A stretch of DNA of 7,998 bases from Oscillospiraceae bacterium (lineage in GTDB: Bacteria > Bacillota > Clostridia > Oscillospirales > Acutalibacteraceae): assembly GCA_031262125.1 (NCBI GenBank), contig JAISII010000032.1, forward strand, positions 1 through 7,998. The letters run 5' to 3'. The stretch's first letter is position 1. Every line of letters starts with the position of its first letter. A model generated the notes under the pieces. It did no database searches. It was not told the origin of the DNA and worked only from the letters and a program-made list of their open reading frames with translations. The translations under genes and the position numbers were made by a program. Below, piece after piece: positions 1 to 5,317 of this stretch.

Positions 1-321
1 CAAACAGTGCCGTTTATGTCGCTGGGGGCTTTGGGTGTAATTTCGGTTTTTGCCAATTTGTGCCCAACCCAAATGCACGATATTTGCAAGCTGTGCCTTG
101 ACAATAACTTTGCAGAAGCCGCAAAGCTTAACTTTAAATATGTTGAGCTGATGGATATGCTGTTTTCGGACGTTAACCCAATACCCGTAAAAACAGCAGC
201 TGTGCTGATGGGCTTTGACGTAGGCGAATGCCGCTTGCCTTTGGTGCCTATGAGTGCATCGGGCTATCACGATTTAAAAGATTGTATGGAAAAGTACGGC
301 TTAATCGGGGCAAAATCTTAA
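1..321 (+). CDS. dapA: 4-hydroxy-tetrahydrodipicolinate synthase, C-terminal part (5' truncated by window edge)
   Basis: The reading frame is open from base 1, so the gene starts outside the window; 106 C-terminal residues are visible. DapA condenses pyruvate with aspartate semialdehyde in the cytoplasm, the first committed step to diaminopimelate and lysine. The visible part has the family's C-terminal helical region: GVISVFANLCPTQMHDIC, then a run resembling FAEAAKLNFKYVELMDMLF, then the well-conserved NPIPVKTAA..MGF and a final CRLPLVPMS stretch. The catalytic Schiff-base lysine and active-site tyrosine lie upstream and cannot be checked. The internal GTG at base 7 is not a real start, because the fold continues upstream. 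dapB follows 117 bp later on the same strand, as expected for a dap operon. Identification is secure from motif order and context. Confidence 0.93.
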   Translation, partial: QTVPFMSLGALGVISVFANLCPTQMHDICKLCLDNNFAEAAKLNFKYVELMDMLFSDVNPIPVKTAAVLMGFDVGECRLPLVPMSASGYHDLKDCMEKYGLIGAKS

Positions 322-354
322 TTTTTATAAGCGAAAAATTTTGCAGATAATTTT

Positions 355-397
355 ATTACGCACTTGTTTTTAAAAAGCAAAAAAGCAGGTGCGTAAT
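355..397 (+). promoter_or_regulatory. Inverted repeat between dapA and dapB
   Basis: A 12-bp stem pairs 355-366 (ATTACGCACTTG) with 386-397 (CAGGTGCGTAAT), with one G-T wobble and a 19-base A/T-rich loop. Downstream bases include a short T run at about 403-407 but not an immediate U tract, so it is a poor classical terminator. It could be a weak terminator/attenuator or an mRNA-processing hairpin that tunes dapB relative to dapA. The pairing is seen directly; the function is inferred. Confidence 0.5.
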
Positions 398-438
398 TGT
401 TAGTTTTTAAATAAATACCGAAAGGCTTGAAGTTAAAA

Positions 439-1209
439 ATGGTAAAAATAGTTTTAAGCGGTTGCAATGGCAAAATGGGACAATCTATTGCAAAAATTGT
501 GCAAAGCCGCTCCGATTGTGAAATCTCGGCAGGGGTTGATATTAACCCCGTGCAAAAAAACGACTTTGAAGTGTATGCTCAATTTGGCAAAATTGCACCG
601 CAAAACTGCGATGTTATAATCGACTTCAGCAACCCTGCTGCTTTAGATGATATTTTAGACTATGCCCTGAAAAATAACACACCCTGTGTGCTGTGTTCCA
701 CGGGCTATTACCCCGAGCAGCTGCAAAAAATCAAAGATGCAGCGGCGGCTATCCCGGTGTTTCAATCGGGCAATATGTCGCTGGGCATAAATTTGCTTAT
801 AGAGCTTGCAAAAAAAGCCGCACTTGCGTTGCACGACACTTTTGATATTGAAATAATTGAAAAGCACCACAACCAAAAAATCGATGCCCCAAGCGGCACC
901 GCTGTTATGCTTGGGGACGAAATTTCCTCGGTTTTGCCGCAAGAGCCGCAGTATGTTTACGACCGCCACAGCTACCGCAAATCACGCTCAAAATCCGAAA
1001 TCGGGTTCCACTCGGTGCGGGGCGGCACAATTGTGGGCGAACACGACGTAATTTTTGCCGGCAATGATGAAATTGTAACACTGTCGCATTCGGCGGGCAG
1101 CAAAGAGGTTTTTGCCGTTGGAGCGGTAAACGCCGCTGTATTTTTAAAGGACAAGCCTGCGGGTTTATATGACATGAAGGAATTGTTAAAAGAAAAGTTG
1201 GATATTTAA
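439..1209 (+). CDS. dapB: 4-hydroxy-tetrahydrodipicolinate reductase
   Basis: DapB reduces the DapA product to tetrahydrodipicolinate with NAD(P)H in the cytoplasm, the second step of the diaminopimelate/lysine branch. The 256-residue protein has the N-terminal Rossmann motif GCNGKMG (8-14), DFSNPAA (62-68) and CSTGY (86-90). It also has the catalytic/substrate loop EKHHNQKIDAPSGTA (141-155, with H143, H144 and K147) and GFHSVRGGTIVGEHDV (189-204). Length is slightly short but normal for the family. The ATG at 439 is chosen because AAAGG (421-425) lies 13 bases upstream. An in-frame TTG at 427 would add four residues but sits one base from that AAAGG, so it is unlikely. The gene follows dapA on the same strand. 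Its last 15 codons are duplicated just downstream (see the repeat entry). Confidence 0.96.
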   Translation: MVKIVLSGCNGKMGQSIAKIVQSRSDCEISAGVDINPVQKNDFEVYAQFGKIAPQNCDVIIDFSNPAALDDILDYALKNNTPCVLCSTGYYPEQLQKIKDAAAAIPVFQSGNMSLGINLLIELAKKAALALHDTFDIEIIEKHHNQKIDAPSGTAVMLGDEISSVLPQEPQYVYDRHSYRKSRSKSEIGFHSVRGGTIVGEHDVIFAGNDEIVTLSHSAGSKEVFAVGAVNAAVFLKDKPAGLYDMKELLKEKLDI

Positions 1210-1294
1210 TTTTTTTAAAAATTTAAAAATTTTTAAGTTAGTTTATATGATATGAAGGAATTATTAAAAGAAAAATTGGATATTTAGTTTTTTT
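1163..1294 (+). repeat. Imperfect direct repeat of the dapB 3' end (54-base copies, 78-base period)
   Basis: Copy 1 is 1163-1216 (end of dapB, stop codon and seven T) and copy 2 is 1241-1294. They match at 50 of 54 positions. The four differences are all transitions: three are silent third-codon changes in dapB frame (GAC/GAT, TTG/TTA, AAG/AAA) and one changes TAA to TAG. Similarity ends sharply upstream of 1163 and after the T run. The 24 bases between the copies are almost pure A/T. The pattern fits a regenerated gene 3' end, such as a remnant attachment site, or leftover sequence from allele replacement. Confidence 0.93.
1240..1287 (+). pseudogene. Detached dapB 3' fragment (15 codons plus stop)
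   Basis: Read in the dapB frame, this piece encodes SLYDMKELLKEKLDI and a TAG stop. Apart from its first residue (Ser for Gly) it is identical to the dapB C-terminus. It is cut off from dapB by the gene's own TAA and a second in-frame TAA at 1216. It has no ribosome binding site that I can see, so it is probably untranslated. The conserved amino acids with only silent base differences suggest it derives from a functional, slightly diverged dapB rather than from long neutral decay. Confidence 0.7.
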
Positions 1295-1311
1295 AGAATA
1301 GCAAAGATAAA

Positions 1312-1341
1312 AACCCGGGAGAAATCTCGGGTTGTTTTTTT
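1312..1341 (+). terminator. Intrinsic terminator of the dapA-dapB unit
   Basis: A 9-bp stem pairs AACCCGGGA (1312-1320) with TCTCGGGTT (1325-1333), with one G-U pair. It is closed by a GAAA tetraloop and followed by G and seven T (1335-1341). This is a textbook Rho-independent terminator. It lies downstream of both dapB tail copies, so the dap transcript probably carries the duplicated tail in its 3' UTR. Confidence 0.92.
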
Positions 1342-1352
1342 GCTTTTTTAAG

Positions 1353-1380
1353 TTAATATAAGCTTCACCTATATTATAAT
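1353..1380 (+). promoter_or_regulatory. Putative sigma-A promoter for the DUF3343 gene
   Basis: A perfect -10 box TATAAT lies at 1375-1380 in the gap after the dap terminator. The best -35 candidate is weak (TTAATA, 1353-1358, 16-base spacer). The predicted start near 1387 would leave a leader of about 43 bases before the DUF3343 gene. The -10 box and its position after a terminator support it; the -35 does not. Confidence 0.45.
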
Positions 1381-1429
1381 TTTAACATAAAATAAGAATA
1401 GCGTTGCAAGAACCGGCAAAAGAACAACG

Positions 1430-1669
1430 GTGGTGAAAACTTTGAATGATTATTTAATTATGCTCGAAAATATTACGGCGGCAATAAAAGCACAAAAAAT
1501 TCTTTTAGACCATAACATTAAAACTCAGGTAGAAAAAACGCCGAAGAATATAAGTTCACGTTCATGCGGGTACTCGATAATTGTGCTGCAGCCGTCGCAA
1601 TATTCGCAGGCTGTTAATACTTTGCTAAGCTATGGTGTAAGAGTTATTGGTGCAACAAAAAGTTATTAA
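1430..1669 (+). CDS. DUF3343 family protein, putative Se/S carrier-like
   Basis: This 79-residue cytoplasmic protein has the features of DUF3343, a small family often annotated as a putative selenium/sulfur carrier. These are an N-terminal strand (YLIMLENITAAIKAQKILL, 8-26), a central TPKNISSRSCGYSI segment (37-50) with the Cys-Gly pair at 46-47, and a C-terminal half (QYSQAVNTLLSYGV) resembling the family's second helix. Transfer by the cysteine is a family-level proposal and is not proven. Two adjacent GTG codons (1430, 1433) are possible starts. Neither has a strong Shine-Dalgarno sequence (only AACGG just upstream). A later ATG at 1460 would remove the first strand and fits the family worse. 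The cysteine desulfurase-like gene follows after 77 bp on the same strand, which supports a sulfur or selenium role. No selD, selenoprotein or yedF gene is visible nearby. Confidence 0.8.
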   Translation: MVKTLNDYLIMLENITAAIKAQKILLDHNIKTQVEKTPKNISSRSCGYSIIVLQPSQYSQAVNTLLSYGVRVIGATKSY

Positions 1670-1746
1670 CATTTTTGCAGGTTGTTAAGAATAAAATTAA
1701 TAGTACAGTTTAAAATTACGAAAAAATTCTAAAAAAGAGGTAAAAA

Positions 1747-2895
1747 ATGATTTATCTTGACAATGCTGCAACAACATTGCAAAAACCAAAGGCGGTTATA
1801 AAAGCCGCACATAAATACAATAAAAGTTTAAGTGCAAACCCCGGCCGCAGCGGGCATAAAGCGGCGTTTAAGGCGGCACAGGTTGTGTTTGAGTGCCGTG
1901 AAAGCTTGCGTCAGCTTTTTAACGCCAAAGATAGCGAGAATATTATTTTTACAAAAAACTGCACCGAGGGCTTAAACATTGTAATACAGGGGATACTTAA
2001 AGAAAACGAACATTGTGTAATCAGTTGCTTTGAGCATAATTCGGTGCTGCGTCCTGTTAAAGCGTTGGAAAAATGCGGTGTTACCTTTACAATTGCCGAT
2101 TTTTACGAAAAAGACGAGCAAGCAACAAAGCGTGAGTTTGAAAATGCAATTACCCCAACAACCAAGCTTTTTATTTGCACCCATGCCTCAAATGTTTTTG
2201 GTGTGCTAAACCCGATTAAACAACTGGGCAAGCTGTGCAAAGAAAAGGGGATTTTATTTTGTGTAGATGCCGCCCAAACTGCCGGAGTTGTGCCGATTGA
2301 CGTGCAAGGCGATAATATTGATTTTTTGTGTATGCCCGGGCATAAGGGCTTGTATGGTCCTATGGGTACGGGCGTGCTTATTCTTAATTCGGAGGTTTTG
2401 CCGCAGCCTCTTATGCAGGGCGGCACGGGCAGCTTGTCGCTTATGCAAGAGCAGCCGCAAATTTTGCCCGATTGCTATGAAAGCGGCACGCTCAACGTGC
2501 CGGGCATTGCGGGCTTGCAAAAAGGGGTTGAGTTCGTGCAAAAAACAGGGGTGCAAAACATTTTGCAGCACGAAATTAAGCTGTTGCAAATTGCATACGA
2601 TAATCTTTCGCACTTGCACGAAATTAAGCTGCACACCCACCGCCCGCACATTGATAGTTGCTCGCCGGTTTTGTCGTTTTCGTCCACCTTAACCGACAGC
2701 GAAGATTTTGCCTCCTATTTGGAGGGTGAGCATAACATTGCAGTACGGGCGGGTTTGCATTGCAGCCCTTTGGCACACAAAAAAATGGGCACGCTAAAGC
2801 AAGGCACAGTACGAATTTCTCCGTCGTTTTTTACAACACAAGAGCATATTTTTAAGTTTATTAAAGCAGTAGAGGCTTTTGAACACAGTCAATAG
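1747..2895 (+). CDS. Class-V aminotransferase fold PLP enzyme, cysteine desulfurase family
   Basis: This 382-residue PLP enzyme probably takes sulfur from L-cysteine as an enzyme-bound persulfide and releases alanine. It starts with the subgroup hallmark MIYLDNAATT. PLP-site elements follow: CFEHNSVLRP with H97, VDAAQTAG with D174 and Q177, and PGHKGLYGPMGTGV with the Schiff-base lysine K200. Near the C-terminus RAGLHCSPLAHKKMGT carries the catalytic C339, followed by GTVRISPSFF. These motifs fit the SufS/Csd-like branch found as stand-alone genes in Firmicutes better than NifS/IscS. An AAAGAGG site (1734-1740) lies six bases before the ATG, so the start is well supported. It follows the DUF3343 gene with no obvious terminator between, which suggests co-transcription and a shared sulfur/selenium carrier role. 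No iscU or suf genes are in view. A selenocysteine lyase activity cannot be excluded. Confidence 0.88.
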   Translation: MIYLDNAATTLQKPKAVIKAAHKYNKSLSANPGRSGHKAAFKAAQVVFECRESLRQLFNAKDSENIIFTKNCTEGLNIVIQGILKENEHCVISCFEHNSVLRPVKALEKCGVTFTIADFYEKDEQATKREFENAITPTTKLFICTHASNVFGVLNPIKQLGKLCKEKGILFCVDAAQTAGVVPIDVQGDNIDFLCMPGHKGLYGPMGTGVLILNSEVLPQPLMQGGTGSLSLMQEQPQILPDCYESGTLNVPGIAGLQKGVEFVQKTGVQNILQHEIKLLQIAYDNLSHLHEIKLHTHRPHIDSCSPVLSFSSTLTDSEDFASYLEGEHNIAVRAGLHCSPLAHKKMGTLKQGTVRISPSFFTTQEHIFKFIKAVEAFEHSQ

Positions 2896-2936
2896 TATTT
2901 TTTATTAAAAACTACAAGGTTTTATTGCTTTTTGTG

Positions 2937-2964
2937 TTGCAAAATAAAAATATTATGGTACAAT
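2937..2964 (+). promoter_or_regulatory. Putative extended -10 sigma-A promoter for cdaA-cdaR
   Basis: TTGCAA (2937-2942) and TACAAT (2959-2964) are separated by 16 bases, and a TG dinucleotide one base before the -10 box gives an extended -10 element. The predicted start near 2971 leaves a leader of about 55 bases. No convincing terminator separates it from the upstream desulfurase gene, so some read-through is possible. Confidence 0.55.
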
Positions 2965-3026
2965 AATATTAATGGTTACAATTGTTTGAGGTTGTAAAAG
3001 ATTTTTTAAAATAAGAGAAGTGAAAT

Positions 3027-3914
3027 ATGGAAGCAGTAAAAGCATTTTTTGAAGAGCTTTTTAATAATTTTTTGGTTCTGTTCCGCACATTTACCATTGC
3101 AGATGCCATTGATATTATTGCCATAACTCTGATTGTGTATGGGTTGCTGAGGTTTATTCGCAACACCCGTGCCGAGCAGCTTTTAAAGGGCATAGCAGTG
3201 CTGCTGATTGCCTTTGTTTTGGCCTTGGTTTTGCACCTTACAATGTTAACTTCGCTAATTCGTGCTTTGTTTGAGTTTAGTGTTATTTTGCTGGTTATAG
3301 TTTTTCAGCCCGAAATCCGCAAAGCTTTGGAAGAACTGGGCAAGCAGCGGATTGTAAAATCAATCGGCAGTTCCCGCTCGGAGCATTATCTTGAAGAGCT
3401 TGAACGTGCAATTGTTAATGTTACCGATGCAGTGGTTATTTTCAGCCGCTCGCATACGGGTGCGTTAATTGTGTTCGAGCAAGCTATAAAAATCCCCGAT
3501 ATTATAAGCACAGGCACAATGCTCGATGCCACCACTACTGTGCCGCTTTTGGGAAATATTTTCTTTAACAAGGCCCCCTTGCACGATGGTGCGGTTGTTG
3601 TGAGGGAAGGACGTATTTTAAGTGCAGGCTGCATTTTGCCGCTTTCTAATCAAGATATGAACCTGCAATACGGCACACGCCACCGTGCGGCATTGGGCAT
3701 AAGCGAAGAATCCGACGCTGTTGCGGTTGTTGTTAGCGAAGAAACAGGCAACATTTCAATTTGTTATAAGGGCAAGCTTAAAGTTTTTGCCGACCGTGAT
3801 TCTCTGCTTAAACGGCTGCGGTTTTTGCTGTTGCCCCAAACCGAAAAAAACGAGTTCTTATCCGGCCTCTTTTCTCGAAAAAAAGATAAGAAGGAGGGCG
3901 AAATAAGTGAGTAA
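3027..3914 (+). CDS. cdaA: Membrane diadenylate cyclase (c-di-AMP synthase)
   Basis: CdaA (DacA/YbbP) makes cyclic di-AMP from two ATP at the inner face of the membrane. c-di-AMP controls potassium and osmolyte transport and cell-wall homeostasis. The 295-residue protein has three hydrophobic segments (about 25-43, 51-72 and 78-94), the conserved FQPEIRKALEELG (93-105), and a DAC domain from about 115 to 270. The catalytic motifs are intact: HDGAVVV with D187-G188-A189, and GTRHRAALG with R218-H219-R220. The C-terminal tail is charged (RKKDKKEGE). The ATG at 3027 matches the usual N-terminus; upstream AGAGAAG (3014-3020) is only a weak ribosome binding site. The end overlaps cdaR by 8 bp, so the two are translationally linked. 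CdaR normally binds and modulates CdaA. Confidence 0.96.
   Translation: MEAVKAFFEELFNNFLVLFRTFTIADAIDIIAITLIVYGLLRFIRNTRAEQLLKGIAVLLIAFVLALVLHLTMLTSLIRALFEFSVILLVIVFQPEIRKALEELGKQRIVKSIGSSRSEHYLEELERAIVNVTDAVVIFSRSHTGALIVFEQAIKIPDIISTGTMLDATTTVPLLGNIFFNKAPLHDGAVVVREGRILSAGCILPLSNQDMNLQYGTRHRAALGISEESDAVAVVVSEETGNISICYKGKLKVFADRDSLLKRLRFLLLPQTEKNEFLSGLFSRKKDKKEGEISE
3891..3909 (+). promoter_or_regulatory. Ribosome binding site and GTG start of cdaR inside cdaA
   Basis: AAGGAGG (3891-3897) lies nine bases before GTG (3907-3909), all inside the last codons of cdaA. This fixes the cdaR start and the 8-bp overlap, and indicates coupled translation of cyclase and regulator. Confidence 0.88.
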
Positions 3915-5226
3915 GTTTGATAATTCTTCTAAAAAACCGGCAAAAAGCAAGACAAGCTCTGCAAATCAATCACACAAAAGCTTGCTTTCAAGGCTGTTTA
4001 GCAACAACAAATTCTTAATTTTGCTTTCGTTTATCATTGCTTTTTCATCGTGGATGGTTGTCAGCATAAACAGCGATGAAGAAGTTTCGCTTAACATTAC
4101 GGGCGTGCCTGTTACGGTTAACCTTTCTGATGTTGCAACGGCAGAGGGGCTAAAAGTTTTTTCGGGTGCCGATACCACTGTTACGGTGGTTGTGCAGGGC
4201 AACAGTCTTACGGTACGCAATTTGCAAAGCAGTGATTTTCAAGTTGTTGCACAAAACACAAGCGATATTATAACGCCGGGCACATATCCTGTTGACCTTG
4301 TGGCAAAAAAATCAGGCTTTAAAACCGACTACAGCATAGTTTCGGTTTTGCCTGCAACTGTCAATTTATTTGTAGACCGTCCTACTTCCAAGGATTTTGA
4401 CATTGTAAACAATCTCTCTTACGAAGTTACTCCCAACTATTATTCCAGTGCCAATTTTAACCCGCTGATTTCAATTTCGGGACCCGAGAGTTTGGTTAAA
4501 AAAGTAGATAGGGTTGAAATTAACGGCGAAATTAAAGGCGTACTCCAGCAAACTACCGATATTGAACAGCCTATAATTTTATACGATGTAAACAATAATG
4601 TAATTGACGAACCATTACTGTCGTATATTCAGCAAATACCCGTTAAAATTGCAGTTATGCCGCAAAAAAAGGTTCCGCTAACCGTCAGCTTTGCAAACAC
4701 ACCGGCGGGGCTATCGGGCAAAATCAAATATTCAATTACACCAAACACTATTCAAATAGCCGCCGAACAATCGGCTTTGGATGCAATAAAAGATGTTACT
4801 TTAGACCCCATAGACTTTAGACAGCTTGCAGCAGGGCAGCAGAAAATTGTAAAAACAATAACCCTGCCTGCCGATTGCAAAAACATTAACAACACCACCG
4901 AAGCAGAAGTCGTGGTAGACTTTAGCGGTTATGCAACCCATGAGCTTTCGGCAACCACTTTTAAAAGCGAAAATATCCCTTCGGGTTTTAACATTATGGT
5001 AATAACGCAGAATATTACCGTGCAAGTGGTCGGGCCAAAAGACGAGGTTGCAAAGCTGACCGCCGCCGATATTACAGGTGTGCTTGACTTCTCGCAAAAG
5101 CAGGATAATAGTTTTGCAGACGGAGCCTCTATGGAGATGCCCGTTGTGTTTGAGGTTAACACAAAATACAAAAATTGTTGGGTTAAGGGCGAATACACCG
5201 CCAATGTTGAGGTTAGTGCAGATTAA
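3907..5226 (+). CDS. cdaR: YbbR-domain regulator of CdaA
   Basis: CdaR is a membrane-anchored extracytoplasmic protein that associates with CdaA and adjusts c-di-AMP production. The 439-residue product has a basic, Ser-rich cytoplasmic N-terminus (1-34) and one membrane segment (about 35-54, FLILLSFIIAFSSWMVVSI). Beyond it is a long beta-rich exterior part that fits about four YbbR repeats (roughly 58-157, 163-255, 256-345 and 346-438). The repeats show the usual pattern: an ITGVPVTV-like strand, a V.V.V.G...L...D core, a proline-containing turn and a final VNLFVD-like strand. There is no catalytic motif, as expected. The gene overlaps cdaA by 8 bp. The classic third member of this operon, glmM, is absent: a hairpin and a convergent gene follow instead. 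Confidence 0.93.
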   Translation: MSKFDNSSKKPAKSKTSSANQSHKSLLSRLFSNNKFLILLSFIIAFSSWMVVSINSDEEVSLNITGVPVTVNLSDVATAEGLKVFSGADTTVTVVVQGNSLTVRNLQSSDFQVVAQNTSDIITPGTYPVDLVAKKSGFKTDYSIVSVLPATVNLFVDRPTSKDFDIVNNLSYEVTPNYYSSANFNPLISISGPESLVKKVDRVEINGEIKGVLQQTTDIEQPIILYDVNNNVIDEPLLSYIQQIPVKIAVMPQKKVPLTVSFANTPAGLSGKIKYSITPNTIQIAAEQSALDAIKDVTLDPIDFRQLAAGQQKIVKTITLPADCKNINNTTEAEVVVDFSGYATHELSATTFKSENIPSGFNIMVITQNITVQVVGPKDEVAKLTAADITGVLDFSQKQDNSFADGASMEMPVVFEVNTKYKNCWVKGEYTANVEVSAD

Positions 5227-5259
5227 AAGTTAAAACACAAACAAATTTATATAACACAA

Positions 5260-5288
5260 AACCCCCGGTTTAAATTAAGCCGGGGGTT
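5260..5288. terminator. Bidirectional terminator between cdaR and the Sas6-like gene
   Basis: AACCCCCGG (5260-5268) pairs perfectly with CCGGGGGTT (5280-5288) around an 11-base A/T-rich loop that can add four more pairs, one of them a G-T wobble. On the minus strand the stem is followed by TTTTGTGTT, a fair U tract. On the plus strand the tract is weaker (TTAAAT). It sits 33 bases after the cdaR stop and 29 bases beyond the stop of the convergent gene, so it probably serves both. Confidence 0.85.
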
Positions 5289-5317
5289 AAATATGCAATA
5301 AGTTATAATTAACTAAG

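Noticed and set aside
427..438. TTG at 427 as the dapB start
   Set aside because: The AAAGG site is only one base away, too close to use; the ATG at 439 gives the normal DapB N-terminus.
322..438. Lysine riboswitch upstream of dapB
   Set aside because: The gap is too short and has only one simple hairpin, without the multi-helix lysine riboswitch core.
2254..2692. Long plus- and minus-strand ORFs inside the desulfurase gene, Cys/Arg-rich
   Set aside because: They are other-frame shadows of a gene with intact catalytic motifs; the plus-strand one has an implausible Cys/Arg content.
2896..2936. Terminator after the desulfurase gene
   Set aside because: Only a 5-bp AAAAC/GTTTT hairpin with no GC-rich stem is present, too weak to call.
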